In this document: piece by piece, positions 1-11,209 of the stretch
Numbering within the stretch: the first letter of the stretch is position 1
Layout of the letters: every line of letters begins with the position of its first letter
Assembly: GCA_006538405.1 (NCBI GenBank)
Contig: BJKQ01000005.1
Location: 2,914,001-2,978,000, forward strand
DNA from: Hansfordia pulvinata
Taxonomy: Eukaryota; Ascomycota; Sordariomycetes; Xylariales
DNA: 64,000 nucleotides
Direction: 5' to 3'
Translations under genes and position numbers: made by a program
Notes under the pieces: model-generated
What the model saw: the letters and a program-made list of their open reading frames with translations, nothing else
Told to the model about the DNA's origin: nothing
Databases searched by the model: none

Positions 1-1185
1 CCACGTCTTGGTCTGGCCGGTGGGCTCGCCGCGGCACATGATGGTGGCGATGGACACGCCCAGCTCGAGGCCGATCAGGTGGTAGGGCTTGTACTGCGCG
101 GCGTAGCGGCCGGAGCTGTCCGTCTTGAGCCCGTACTGCTTGAAGCACTCGCGCTGGTAGTCGCCGGGCGCCTTGATGATGACGTAGACGCCCCAGCGCA
201 GGTCGTTGAAGACCCAGCGGCCGTCCTTCTCGACGCACGACACGACCTCGACGGTGCCCTCGTGCGGCAGCTGCCCGCCCTCGGACCGCGGCTTGAGCAC
301 CTCGGGCAGGTCCCACACGCCGCAGGGGGGGAACGCCAGCCCGTCCCGCGGCGGCGTCAGCCCGCTGCCGTTGGCCACCGCCGCCATCTCCAGCGCCGAC
401 TTGGTCCCGTCCAGGAACGAGTTGAACATTTGCGGGTTGAAGTCCCCGGACGCCAGCTGCTCCTCGGTGAACCCGTAGTAGTTCCACACCGTGTCCGGGT
501 TCGAGTAGTGGTACTGCGGCAGGTGCTTGGTTCCCTTGCCTGCGCACACGACGTCGCTGTGGAGGGGTTGTTAAATTGGTGTCAGTAGGTAGGTAGGTAA
601 GGTATTTGAGGGATAAGGGGAGAAAAGGAAAAAAAGAAACACTTACAATCCCGCCGTCCGCGCCCAGTCGACCATCTCGGCAATCAGGGCCGGCTGGTCG
701 CCGTACGCCATCGAGTAGATGATGCCCGCCTCCTTGGCCTTGCGCGCCAGCAGCGGGCCCGCGAGCACGTCGGCCTCGACGTTGATCATGACAATGTGCT
801 TCTTGTGCTCGCAGCACAGCAGCGCGTGCCGGATGCCGGCGGCCGGGTTGCCCGTGACCTCGAGGATGACGTCGATCTCGGGCGTCGCGATCAGCGCCGC
901 CGAGTCGGTCGTGATGACCGTCTTGCCCGCCCGGACGCCCTCGGACACGCTGGCGAAGGCGCTGGCGGCGCCCCCTTCGTACTTGTCCTCGGGGAAGCCC
1001 GTCCGCTTGAGCGCCGCCAGCGCCCGGTCCCGCGACAGGTCCGCGATGCCCGCCAGCCGCATCCCCGTCGTCCGGTGCGACTGCGCGATGAACATGGACC
1101 CGAACTTGCCGGCGCCGATGATGCCCACCTGGATCGGCTTGCCCGCCGCCTCCAGCTCGGCAAGTTTGGTGGAGAGGCTCGTCAT
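1..1185 (-). CDS. NAD(P)-dependent oxidoreductase, homoserine-dehydrogenase/SAF type (3' end cut by window)
   Basis: Two exons are visible: 647-1185 and 1-556, with a 90-bp GT-AG intron whose removal gives the in-frame join GFDVVCAGKG. The gene runs off the left edge, so about 365 residues are seen. The N-terminus carries a Rossmann motif (VGIIGAGKFGSM, about residues 20-31) followed by an ADLSRDRA stretch and VMINVEADVLAGP, as in Gfo/Idh-like and homoserine-dehydrogenase-like proteins. The second exon has AGKGTKHLP and a later FNDLRWGVYVIIKAP segment, typical of the conserved fungal and bacterial proteins that end in an SAF domain. These are predicted soluble dehydrogenases of an unassigned, probably sugar-acid-like substrate. 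The start is the only ATG upstream of the Rossmann motif in frame. It is divergent from an MFS permease at 2256, which may share its regulation. The substrate cannot be told from sequence. Confidence 0.85.
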
Positions 1186-2255
1186 GGTGGGAGAGAAGGA
1201 AGGGCGAGAGCTCAGCTGTTGTGTGAAAAGGGGGGTGAGAGGCTGAGAGGGAAAAATAGAGAGAGAGGCAGAGAAAGAGAGGCAGACAGAGAAAGGTGAT
1301 ATCTGGGTTGTGGACGTATGTGAGGCAGGGTATGAAGAGCTGTTGTGCCGTACTATCCTCAGAGTCTACCCAGAATCTTCGGGGTCCCTTCACTCGCACC
1401 TCGATATATATTTTCCTACCTCCTTACCCCTTGGGTATACAATGACACGGTGCTACCCTACGCGCACACATTCGCAAGCTTCACGGCGGGCATCCATCAG
1501 AGCCCCGCACGCGCTGTTCTCTCCGGCCTCCCCTATTGCCCGGCTTGTCTTCGAGCCCGGTCTGGGCCCCTCCGATATCCCGATGGAATCCCCTGCCCTC
1601 CGGTCGGCAATCGGGAAATACCCCTCAGCTGAGGACTGACTAGTAAGATCCCCGGTCTCGTAACAGCCCGCCGGGTGCCACGCCCCGCCCCGCCCCGCCA
1701 CGATCACGGGTCACGGGACCGCGGCCCGTGTCAGGGAGCGGCCGGCATGTCGCCCGGGAAATCGGGAAATAGGAAGCACCGTCCCGACGAGACGACGGGA
1801 TGCCTGCCTGCCTGCTTCCATCTCGGGGCCCATCTTCCACGCCAGCTCCCCCACCCCACAGCCCTCCGCATTCCGCTAGTGCTGCCCGGGTCTGGGCTCT
1901 GGGGAAGACGGTATGGGGTGCATGGGACCCCCCTATCAGATGGATGGCCTGCCTGTTAAGCTAGTAAGGTAGGTAGGTAGTCTTCTGGCCAGGCCGTACG
2001 AGTAGTCGCTCGGCCTCTGTTGCGGTCTGAGCTGCTGCTCGCGAGATGGATTGTTTGCGTTCCGAAGCTGGGGAATAATTTTCCCATAAAGTCGGCCTCG
2101 GCCGGGGGCAATCTCAGATGTGCCCCTTACGCTACCATCTCATCTCCATCATTGGCTCGTCAGCTTTCCAACATTCGCCACACGATACCCGCCCGCCAGA
2201 CACACAAGGCAGATACAAAAGCGACGTGGCTCACGTCTCGTCGGGCATTGTCAGA
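1186..2255. promoter_or_regulatory. Divergent upstream region shared by oxidoreductase and MFS permease
   Basis: About 1.07 kb lies between the two divergent start codons. A TATATATTTT stretch near 1402 reads as a TATA-like element for the minus-strand gene. The word TCGGGAAATA occurs at about 1611 and again near 1763, once with an extra GGGAAA in front. CGGCCTCGGCCG near 2095 is a CGG/CCG arrangement of the kind Zn2Cys6 proteins can bind. GGTAGGTAGGTAG sits near 1968-1980. No ORF here looks real. None of the sites is proven. Confidence 0.4.
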
Positions 2256-4537
2256 ATGACCTCCACCGCTCAAGCCGGGCCCGATGGCGCCTCCCAGGAC
2301 TACATGGCCATCGTGGCGGCGTGGACGCCCCAGGAGCGGGCAGAGAAAGAGAAGAAGCTGATGAGAAAGATCGACTTTCGTCTCCTTCCCATCCTGGTGA
2401 GTCGAACTTGACCTTGGCTACTTCATCTCAGATACGCACGATGGGAAGCCTCGGGCTGACTGCCGGTCTCTTGGGCCACAGATTGTCATGTACATCATGA
2501 ACTACGTCGACCGCAACGCACTCCCGCAAGCGCGAGTCCAGGGGCTCGAAAAAGACCTCGGCCTGGAAGGTGTTCAGTACAACATTGTCCTGAGTGTGAC
2601 CTTCATGTAAGCGAGCTTCCTCTCCTTATGTCCATCGGTCTGCCCTCGGAACGGCCTTGTGAACGCAGCACTAACAGGTTCAACCTGGCAACAGAGGTTA
2701 CATTCTCCTGCAGAGTACGACTCCCATCACTCGAAACCTCCCCGGCTGAGAACTAATCTGTATTCAAGCGCCGAGTAATATGCTCCTGAGCCTGTGCAGG
2801 CCTTCGTGGTACTTGGCAATTTGCATGGTGGCATGGGTGTGTTCTAACCCTTTATCGTTCTTGGAACTGACTAGACTCGAGATGACGCCAGCTGACTCTG
2901 ACTTTCAGGGCGCCGTGAGTGCTTGCACCGCAGCTACATTCAACTTTGCAGGTATCGCTGCCTGTCGGTTCTTCCTGGGAGCGACTGAGGTCAGTTTGGA
3001 ACCCTTTGCGGACGCCTTTGCTGCGTTGCGCGTAACTGACGTGACAGCAGGCCCCCTTCTTTGCTGGTGTAGCATTCGTCTTCTCTGGCTGGTACACCCG
3101 TAAAGAACTCGGTCTTCGGCTCGGCATCTTCTTCTGTGCCGCCATGTTCTCCGGAGCCTTCGGCGGGTTGTTTGCGGCCGGCATCGCCGCCGCGTTCCAG
3201 CACAATGCCATTGCTAGTTGGAGGCAAGTACACCCGAGCCCTCTTCTCCCCTCGTCGAACGCCTCTGGAGCTAGCTCGCTGACCTGGGTCCTCGCCACAG
3301 GTGGCTTTTCATCATCGAAGGCGCCGCCACGGTCGTGTTTGCCGTCGTCACCGCGTTCGTCATTCCCGACTGGCCCGCGACCACCAAGTGGCTCACTGAA
3401 GAGGAGAAGGCGCTCGGTGTGGTCCGGATCATCGAGGACGCCGGCCAGGAGGAGAGCGAGATCAGCAACAAGACTGCCCTGAAGTTGGCGTCCGTCGACT
3501 TTCGGGTTTGGTTGTGTATTCTCGGACAAGTGCGCGCTTCCCCCTCAGGACAAGATCTGCTTGGTCTTGGGTGTCCCAGTGTGAGCCATGGCTGACTCCT
3601 CCTCCAGTTCTGTCTCCAAGCCGTTGCGTCTCTGACCAACTTCCTGCCGACACTCGTGGCCCAGTTCGGGTTCAACCCGATCAACACTCTCCTTCTTACG
3701 GCTCCCGTACGTACAAGACAAGAAAGACACAAAGACAGAAAGAGTCCATCCAGACAGAGTCCAGACCCGGCGCAGGAGACTTGTACTGACGACCTGCACA
3801 GCCCTACATCTTCACCGGCCTCTTCTGCCTCTACAACACGTGGCACTCGGACCGGACCGGCAAGCGGTCGGCGCACATCATCTACCCGACGCTCGTCTGC
3901 ATCGCCGGCATCGTCATCACCCTGGCCACGCTGAACCAGGCGGCCCGCTACTTTGCGCTGTTCCTCATGCTGCCCGGCTCCTACGGCTGCTTCCAGGTGT
4001 CCAACGCCTGGATGGCCAACGTCGCCGCCCGCCCCAAGAAGAAGCGTGCCGTCGGCCTGGCCATGAACAACGCCATTGGCAACCTCGCGCTGGTCTGGAC
4101 CCCTTACCTGTACCAGTCGACCGACGGGCCACGATACACTACTGGTGAGTCCCTTTTTCGCTTCTTCTTCTCCCTCTTCTTCTTCTGGCATCTGCCCCCC
4201 TTCTTCTTCTTCTTCTTCTGCCCTCTTCTCCCGGCAGCTGCTCCTAGTCCACCCGCTCTCTCCTCGCGCCTCACCTCCTCCCGCGCAACACATGCCAAAG
4301 AGTGCCGCTGCTGACACCAAAGCCACAGCTTGGTCCGTCAACCTGGCTCTCTGCGTCGTGCTGCTGGTGTCCACCGTGTTTCTCTCGTGGTGCCTCAAGC
4401 GCGACAACAGGAAGATGGACGAGGCCGCCGGCGCCGCGTGGCCGGCCGGGAACGGCGTGGAGGGCAAGTCCAGCGTGGCCACGCACTGCGAGGACGGCTC
4501 GCCACTCGCGGCGGCACCGGCCAAGTACGACACGTGA
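2256..4537 (+). CDS. MFS permease, anion:cation symporter (Dal5/allantoate permease-like) family
   Basis: Ten exons give 495 residues: 2256-2396, 2482-2606, 2695-2714, 2769-2836, 2909-2989, 3051-3223, 3301-3529, 3608-3706, 3802-4144, 4329-4537. Each junction keeps phase. The protein has the ACS-family layout: a charged cytosolic N-terminus ending KIDFRLLPIL, then YIMNYVDRNALPQARVQGL, GYILLQTPSNMLL, RPSWYL, a CRFFLGATE helix, a central loop with KWLTEEEK, and GSYGCFQVSNAW in the second half. Twelve membrane segments are expected at the plasma membrane, importing small organic acids, vitamins or ureides (family knowledge). The sixth intron (3224-3300) starts with GC, not GT. One exon is only 20 bp. 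The last intron (4145-4328) is long and full of CTT runs. The neighbouring dehydrogenase and regulator suggest a catabolic role, but the substrate is unknown. Confidence 0.92.
3224..3300 (+). other. Non-canonical GC-AG intron
   Basis: The donor reads GAG|GCAAGT and the acceptor CCACAG|G. Only this pair joins ASW to RWLFIIEG in frame. The nearby GT (GTACAC, six bases downstream) breaks the frame with this acceptor. GC donors with an otherwise perfect consensus (GCAAGT) are the known minor class. Confidence 0.85.
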
Positions 4538-4790
4538 AGCCCATCGTGGTGGCGTACCGTCACAAATGCCTTTCCCTCCCCTATATGTATGTCTGTATGT
4601 ACAGGTAACAGAGTGCGACCACGAATAGGAACATTCCACTTTCTAAAATCCCACTGTGGAGCCATGATTCGCAATTGAGTACGTTCCAGAGTGCGCAGCT
4701 GAAGCTTTGCCAAAGTGTACGAGTAGACGGCGATCTTGCTCGCTCGTGCCCTTCCTCAGAGTTCCCAATTGCTGGCCCTGTGTCGAACAG

Positions 4791-4812
4791 CTACCTACCT
4801 ACCTACCTACCT
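4791..4812. repeat. (ACCT)n microsatellite
   Basis: Five or more tandem ACCT units in intergenic DNA downstream of the permease. The same unit recurs in shorter form elsewhere in the window. Confidence 0.9.
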
Positions 4813-5658
4813 GTCTGTAGGCTGTAACTAGCCTGGTGGTAGGCGTGAGGAATCCCAGCCCTAATCAGCAATAGTGTTAGGTTGTCGACAAACCCCGGGG
4901 CCTTATCTAACCACCCCGTCCCTGTGAAGGATGCCTCGTCTTGTAGCGTCACGAGAGGTGAGCAGGCCATCCCAGTGCCTACAGCTCAAGGCCGGGTCAC
5001 AGGTGGCGGGCTTGGAGGCAAGGCCAGGCTGCACTTCCACGGCCAAGAAAGATAAGAAATCAAAGTGGAAATAGAAGAATGTAGCACGAAGCCGACGAGC
5101 CGATGCGGCAGGTCGCATGCCAAGGTATTTTTTAACATGGCGCGTCGTATATTCATGTAGGAAGTCGGACTGCGTCCTCAACACAGCATGGCGTCTGGTG
5201 TGGAGTGGTGGAGTGGCAACCAGGTGGTCCAGTATATAGAGGCAAGTGAAAGGAGGATGGGCGACGACATAGATTAGACTCAACCTGCTATACTCGAACA
5301 TTGTTCACTACTTAAGGTAGGGATGGATATGTGGTAGAGCCGAAAACCCCTTCACTCCATGTCGCCACGGATGAGTCGAGCGAGTAGTCCGTAATCGTGC
5401 TGTACTCGTACTCCCACTCCTAATAGGTACCTTAGGTACTCATAGGTGGATGCCCGTTGACCATGCTCGTCACAGCCTAGCGCAGCCGCGATCGCGAAAT
5501 CGTGGCATTTAGGTAATCCAAGGGCCGTCCTGGATGGTGATAGTGGGGTGAGTGGTGAAAAGGTACTCGTACTCCCGCGTACCTACCCGACTTCCGTGAG
5601 TGCCAGTACCTGTACTTGAAGCACACCCTCGCACGATGAACATCTGCAGTTGCCTTCC

Positions 5659-5678
5659 GTCTGTCTGTCTGTCTGTCT
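5659..5678. repeat. (CTGT)n microsatellite
   Basis: Five tandem GTCT units in intergenic DNA. Confidence 0.9.
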
Positions 5679-6232
5679 CGGGGCTGACTCAAGGCCGAAG
5701 AGGGGGGCGCGCCTTCCTGCCCTATGGCTACTTAGGTAAGGTTATGGGGCGCCACCGCGTGCCTACCTCCTTGAGCTATACGAATACTCAAGTGTATGGA
5801 TGTACTGGATGTACGAGTATTTGTCACCAAGAGGTGGATAGCTCCTGCCCGCGTCATTCGGGTTGGTGGCTCCGCAGAGCCTAACTCGAAGCCTCGAGCG
5901 AACAGCCCTCAGTTGAGTGTTCCCGTCAATGGCTTCACGCCTGCACCCAGCATCGCCAGCATTGACGCCAGCACCGTCACCCCCTCCGCTGGTCACCCCG
6001 CCATCGCCATAGCCATAAGGCTACCTCCTACACTGTCTTGCCAACATCCATCGCAAGTACACCACGACGCGCACACACACATACACACTCTCTCTCCCGA
6101 CCCCTCGCCCCCCCACGAATCCCCGACTCCCGACTGCAAACCACGCCCTCCGCCTCTGTTTCCTGGCTCAACTCAACAACACCCGACCCGCCCGGCGTCT
6201 CCCTTTGCCCTCCCCTCGAGGCGGCGGCGGCC

Positions 6233-8638
6233 ATGGACGACCCCATGCACAGCGACCACGCTTCCGAGACCGGCTCGCCTGCCCAGCAGCCGCGCAAGCC
6301 CCTCGCCTGCACAAACTGTCGCGCCCGCAAGCTCGGCTGCTCTCGCCAGCACCCCTGCCAGCACTGCACTCGCTCCGGCACCGAGTGTGTCTTTCCCGCC
6401 CGCCGCCGCGTTCAGAAGCCACGCAAGACCAAGAATACCGAGCTCATCCAGCGCCTCAACCGCCTCGAGTCCATCGTCGGCAAGGTCGGCGTCGACGAGC
6501 TCGAGCAGGCCGCCGGCATCCAGCCCGCCCCCACCACGCCGGCCTCGTCCCTCCCCGCCTCCCACGGGCCCCAGGTGCACCACGACGGACCCCGCATATG
6601 GCCTCACTTCCAGGACCAGAGGCAGAGAGACGAAGACGCTGCTCAGAAGCAGGTCGACGCCACCTCCCTGCGCTACATCAGCGGCACCTTTTGGTCCAAT
6701 CTTTGCGGCGAGGTCGAGGGCCTCAAGCAGGCCCTGGCTCAGAAAGACGAGTCCGAGTCGGATAGCTCCGAGGACGAAAGCCCCTCCACCAACTTGTCGC
6801 CGGCCTACTACGATGTCCCGGCTTCGCTCGGCCTCATAGGCCCGCCCGCGTCTCCCCTAATGCCGGGCCTCCAGCATCCACATCCCGATCAGATACGCTT
6901 CCTTGCTGCTGCCTACGTCGAGAATGTCGACTATATGATCAAGATCATCCACCGACCCACCGTCATCGGGGGTCTTCTGCAGCTGGCCGACTCCGGGTGC
7001 GACAGGACGCAGCTGTCGCCTGCTCGCGAAGCGCTCTTCTTCTCCATTTACTACGCGGCGGTAACGAGTCTGGATGACGACGCCTGCCGCGCTCACCTGG
7101 GCCAAGATCGCGAACACGCCGCTCGGGGTTTCCGGCTGGCCATGGAGCACGCGCTGGCCAGAGCCGATTACCTCAACAGCTCCAATATCGAGGCTCTCCA
7201 GGCGCTCACCATCTTGTGTGCCTGCCTGCGCGCCCATACGGGCGCCCGCATGTCCTGGGTGCTTCTATCCACGCCAATACGCATCGCCCAAGCGATCAAT
7301 CTGCATCGCGACGGGAATGGAGAGCGTTTCTCCTTTTACCAGGCCGAGATGCGCCGGCGTCTGTGGTGGCACCTCATGATCTTGGACATTCGTGGTGCCG
7401 AGGACCGTGGCACCGACGCCATGATCTTGACAAACAGCTACAACACCAGGCTGCCCTTGAACATCAACGACGATGATTTCGGACCTGACACGGTCGAGCC
7501 GCCGGAAGAGCACGAGGGTCCCACAGAAGTCACCTTCACCCTGTGCATAGCTCAGTGCGCGGGCATCTATCTTCATGTTGGCTTCTCCCCGTACACCACG
7601 GGCGAGTTTCAGAACGAGGAAGAGACTATCAAGTACGCGAAACATCTCGAGGCTCAATTCGTTACGCGTGCAGACCCTACTCATCCTGCCTCGTATGCTG
7701 CATCCTTCATAGTGCGCATCATCATTCTCAAGATGTGGCTAGTGTCGCAGTACCCAGTTCACGGCCGGGCTCCCCAGATGGCGCCGCCCGTGACTTCGAG
7801 GCCAACAGGCGTCTCCCGCGACGCCACGCTGCGCACTGCCCTATCGATCTTGGAACTGACGGAGCACTCCCGGAAAGGAGGCCCGCACCGAACCGCTGTT
7901 GACAACTACAGCTGGTGGAGCGATACGTGGGTGCAATGGCACCCTTTAGCCGTCACCCTGGCTGAGCTGTGCACGCAGACCCGCGGTCAGCTAGTCGATC
8001 GTGCCTGGGTCATTGTCGAGCGCGTTACTCCGTTCTGGGCCACCCAGGTCGCCGACTCACGCAACGGCGCGCTGTGGCGGCCCATTCGCAAGTTGTACAA
8101 AAAGGCACAGGCAGCGCGCCAGAGGGCAGAGCAGGGCGTCGGGGCAGAGACACCGGTTACACCTGCGGCGCAATCTACACTGACACCGGTCTCTGCGGCT
8201 TCGGCGTCCGTCGGGAGACCACATACTTTGGGCGGCCTCGGGCGGGGTGAATCACCGGCCTCCACAATGCCTGGTCCAATGTATGGCACGCCGGACAGCA
8301 ATAGGAGGCCTGTTGCGGCAGCCGCCCCGGTGGCAGCCCCCCTACAAGCCAGCATGGGGTTCCCCGTGCCGCCCACCAATCCGTCGACGATGCCGGTCGA
8401 CTTCAACAGACTGTCCATGGCGGCTCCTCAGGGCTTTTTCAACGAGTTCGCGTGGCCAGAAATCAACTTCGACGTGCCGGTCGATCCCGGACCGGATCAG
8501 AGTATGCAGGGGACCGGAGCCGTGGATTGGGCCACATGGAGCGAGTTCATGCGTGACGCCTGGGGCGCGCACGGGGGCGGCCGCGGTGACGGCGGTATGT
8601 CCTCCAGGCAAGGGTCCAGCGAAGGGGATACGCAATAA
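6233..8638 (+). CDS. Zn2Cys6 fungal transcription factor with middle homology region
   Basis: A single exon encodes 801 residues. The start at 6233 (GCCATGG, good context, after a CT-rich leader) is preferred over an in-frame ATG at 6038, because nothing upstream of 6233 looks coding. The zinc cluster is complete: C26-x2-C29-x6-C36-x5-C42-x2-C45-x6-C52, followed by a basic linker and a coiled-coil-like segment (ELIQRLNRLESIVG). Around residues 220-420 lies the fungal_trans domain (PF04082 type), recognisable by IIHRPT, FSIYYAAVTS, MSWVLLSTPIRIAQAINLHRD and EMRRRLWWHLMILD. The C-terminus is Pro/Ala/Gly-rich and probably an activation region. It should be a nuclear DNA-binding regulator of CGG-type sites. 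Its targets are unknown; the permease and dehydrogenase next to it are natural candidates. Confidence 0.95.
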   Translation: MDDPMHSDHASETGSPAQQPRKPLACTNCRARKLGCSRQHPCQHCTRSGTECVFPARRRVQKPRKTKNTELIQRLNRLESIVGKVGVDELEQAAGIQPAPTTPASSLPASHGPQVHHDGPRIWPHFQDQRQRDEDAAQKQVDATSLRYISGTFWSNLCGEVEGLKQALAQKDESESDSSEDESPSTNLSPAYYDVPASLGLIGPPASPLMPGLQHPHPDQIRFLAAAYVENVDYMIKIIHRPTVIGGLLQLADSGCDRTQLSPAREALFFSIYYAAVTSLDDDACRAHLGQDREHAARGFRLAMEHALARADYLNSSNIEALQALTILCACLRAHTGARMSWVLLSTPIRIAQAINLHRDGNGERFSFYQAEMRRRLWWHLMILDIRGAEDRGTDAMILTNSYNTRLPLNINDDDFGPDTVEPPEEHEGPTEVTFTLCIAQCAGIYLHVGFSPYTTGEFQNEEETIKYAKHLEAQFVTRADPTHPASYAASFIVRIIILKMWLVSQYPVHGRAPQMAPPVTSRPTGVSRDATLRTALSILELTEHSRKGGPHRTAVDNYSWWSDTWVQWHPLAVTLAELCTQTRGQLVDRAWVIVERVTPFWATQVADSRNGALWRPIRKLYKKAQAARQRAEQGVGAETPVTPAAQSTLTPVSAASASVGRPHTLGGLGRGESPASTMPGPMYGTPDSNRRPVAAAAPVAAPLQASMGFPVPPTNPSTMPVDFNRLSMAAPQGFFNEFAWPEINFDVPVDPGPDQSMQGTGAVDWATWSEFMRDAWGAHGGGRGDGGMSSRQGSSEGDTQ

Positions 8639-9160
8639 CGCAAGGCGCGAGGCGCCACGGATTATATAAAGGTTTGAGATCTATGTACGATTTTGGAGAG
8701 TGAGCGTTTTATCTAGCAAAGCCCGGCTCATGTTCTCATAGGAGTAATTCTTGAGAGTCAAGGTTGGTTCTTGTTTGTTACGGCGTATGTAGAGTATGAC
8801 ATGCCTCCGTTTCCAATCACGATCCGCTTCCATCTTTGCCTCGCTCTCCATGTGCGGCCCCATTCCATCGTCTAGACTGTGTGCCCCCCCGGACGAGGTC
8901 GGAAGGAGTAATCAAAAGACAGGCGATTAGGCGCGGAGAGCGGCTCAGGAGCAGCAAGGCTGGGGGGCCGTTTGTTTCTCATAATCATGATCATGGACAC
9001 ATGGTATGCTCAATTGTGGTATGATTTGACTGCTTCCCTTTTTTAACGAGAAGCATATGCTAACGCAAGTTTTCCGCAATTCCGTTGTGAACACCGGCAG
9101 AACCATTTCCCAAAACCCTCCCACACACATTCCATCGTACGACGAAAGAGATCAGACCCT
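8639..9160. other. Convergent 3' intergenic region
   Basis: About 520 bp lie between the stop codons of the Zn2Cys6 gene and eL20. The region is more AT-rich than its surroundings and should hold both 3' UTRs. No gene or clear terminator signal can be named. Confidence 0.5.
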
Positions 9161-10383
9161 CTACGCGAAAGTGGAAGGACGCGTGGCGCTGAAGACCTTT
9201 GTGGTGCTGACCTTGGGGACGCGGTGGGGCATGGGGAAAGCCAGGCGCTTGGTGACGAGTTGCTTGATGTACGGTCTCTTGATGTCCTCGGCCTTCTCGA
9301 TCTCGACGACGCGGAGGATCTGTGAAAGAAAGCACTGTTAGCAGGTGGATGGGCCGAATCGGTTCGGGGGGAGGCAGTCGTACCTGGACGGATCGGAAGC
9401 GGGCACGGTGGCGGGCGGCCATGTCCTTGTAGAGAGCGTCGACAGCGTTCGCCCGGGACATCTCACGGTACTCCTTGTACATGTTGTGCGTTCCCGAGCG
9501 AGAGTCGTAGCGGATCCAGATGCCGAAGTTCTTGACCTTCTGGGGGTGCTTCTCGTGGATCTGCAAGGGAGGAGGTCTGGGTCAATACGCTGTGCATGGG
9601 CGACTGGGCCGGGCGCTCTGCCGGGCGGAAGCTGGGGGAAAAGACTCACCTTGTTCAGGCTGACGATCTCACCGTTGGCCTTCTTGACCTTCTTGAGCTT
9701 CATCAGGAAGTACCAGAAGCGGGACTTGGCGACGACATCGTTCGGGGCGAAGATGCGCATGCGGTACAGCTTGGGGGTGGGGTTGGCGTCAGTCGGCAGG
9801 TGACGGCCGATGACCTGGTACTCTATGAGACGACCTGATTTGGCTCCGTTAGTTACTCGGTCCAATCGTGTGCGAGCAGTTCCAACTTCGAGTCGGGTCG
9901 GTTGTCGTCGTATCTGGGACTGTCGATCCACGGAACCAGGGAAAGCAACAGCAGCCGTGCAAGACGGATATAGATCGGCGGGGCCAGCCGTGAGACACCG
10001 GTTGCTGCAATTTTGACGCGCCTTGTCAATGCCGTCTTGGCGGGAGGGCATTAAGCGCTGGGAGCTTAGCACCTGAGCAGCGATGCGGCAATCGAAGTTC
10101 GGCTCAGCCCTCCCGCCAAAAACGCGGGCGACGTCTCGTCTCAATATCCCATAGGCTAGCCCGACCTGAAATATCCGACTGCCGGTTTCCGCGGTTGCAG
10201 TTATTCCGGTCCTGCTATGCAAGGCGAGAGATGCGGCTGGCGGTGCTTTTCCGTTGGTGTTTGCGAATGCGTCTGCTGTCCCTGATCCGTGGTTCGACCG
10301 CCCAAGATGCGATTTTATCCCGCCCCGTCGTGCATGTCGTCGAGGTGCTCGTAGACGTCGAAAGAAGAGATATGCTTACCCAT
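9161..10383 (-). CDS. RPL20: 60S ribosomal protein eL20 (L20/L18a)
   Basis: Four coding exons give 174 residues, close to the family length: 10380-10383, 9650-9834, 9384-9560 and 9161-9319. The first coding exon is just ATGG; the split glycine codon is completed after a 545-bp intron, giving [15 protein letters not shown]. Family signatures follow: [47 protein letters not shown] and [20 protein letters not shown]. It is a structural protein of the large subunit that contacts the central protuberance region and is essential in yeast (family knowledge). The long first intron right after the start codon is common in fungal ribosomal protein genes and may carry expression signals. I saw no snoRNA boxes in it. 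It is divergent from CSN12. Confidence 0.97.
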
Positions 10384-11209
10384 CTGGGGCAGATGTTAGC
10401 AAGCGGCGCGCAGTGACGTGCGTGTTCGAGGGTGCGTGGACTCACTGTTCCTGCTGTGCTGTGGTCGTTAGTACTTCCGTGATGTCGTGGGTTGTAAAGT
10501 TCCGGACCGGATTGGCGTGGGTTTGCTTTGGTGGAATCAAAAGTTGCCCGCGAAAGATTTGACGGCACAATTTGTGAAATTGCTTAAGCGAGGCGGAGGG
10601 CTGCACTCTGATTGGCTGGAGGGGTCTAGTTTTTGTGTGCGTTCTTGGTGCGCTGGTCCAAGCGTCCACAAAACTGCCAGGGTCTGCCGCCAGGGCTGCT
10701 GCAAAGGTGTGGCAGTGCCCCCCGAGCGATGCTTGTACCTGTGGCTGGTGCGCCTCCCATTAGGTTCTGCTCTTTCCCGTGCTGCTGTGGCTGCGGCGTG
10801 GCGGCCCGCCGGCCCCACCATCCACCTCCCGACCTTGCTTCAAGAGGCAATGAGCTAGCTGCATGCGACATAGCAGGGGACAACTTCCACTCCGACCCCT
10901 CCACCGACCTCTGCGCCCAATCACATCCCGCCTCGACCTGGCAGAGGTGCCTCGTTCCATGCCTCGTCCACAGGTTGGTGCTTGTTTGCAGCTTCGCAGC
11001 CACGCAGCCTCGCGCGGGCTCTTGGATCAGATACGAGTAGCCGTGGACGCGCAAGATGCTGTGGCAGTCTAGTCTCGGCAAAGCCACATAAGCCGCAGAC
11101 CTCATTTGCCGAACTCGCCGCCGACCAGAGAGCTCCATAATCGGGCATAACCGGGCCCGGACATCCAACCCCAACCATCGCGGGCCAGCCCTAGCGACCA
11201 CCCGCAGCC
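10384..11209. promoter_or_regulatory. Divergent upstream region of eL20 and CSN12
   Basis: 826 bp separate the two start codons. On the minus strand, a possible 5' UTR leader for eL20 runs just upstream of 10383. One TACGAGTA octamer lies at 11032. No coding frame in it resembles a protein family. Confidence 0.45.

Larger units (their letters stand above)
4538..6232. other. Intergenic region, no gene seen
   Basis: Between the permease stop and the regulator start I see only simple repeats. They are (ACCT)n at 4791-4812, (CTGT)n at 5659-5678, several TACGAGTA/TACTCGTA octamers (4718, 5403, 5564, 5812) and AGGTACCTTAGGTAC near 5424. The last 200 bases (6030-6232) are CT/CA-rich, as in a fungal 5' leader for the following gene. 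Open frames here have no recognisable domain. Confidence 0.6.

Noticed and set aside
3271..4713. 480-codon minus-strand frame opposite the permease
   Set aside because: It lies antisense to well-supported exons, crosses their introns and has no domain; it comes from GC-rich codon third positions.
5796..6839. 347-codon plus-strand frame before and inside the first Zn2Cys6 gene
   Set aside because: Pro/Ser-rich shadow of the regulator's own reading frame.
10285..10305. tRNA B-box-like GGTTCGACC
   Set aside because: No A-box, acceptor stem or cloverleaf around it; it lies in the eL20 intron.
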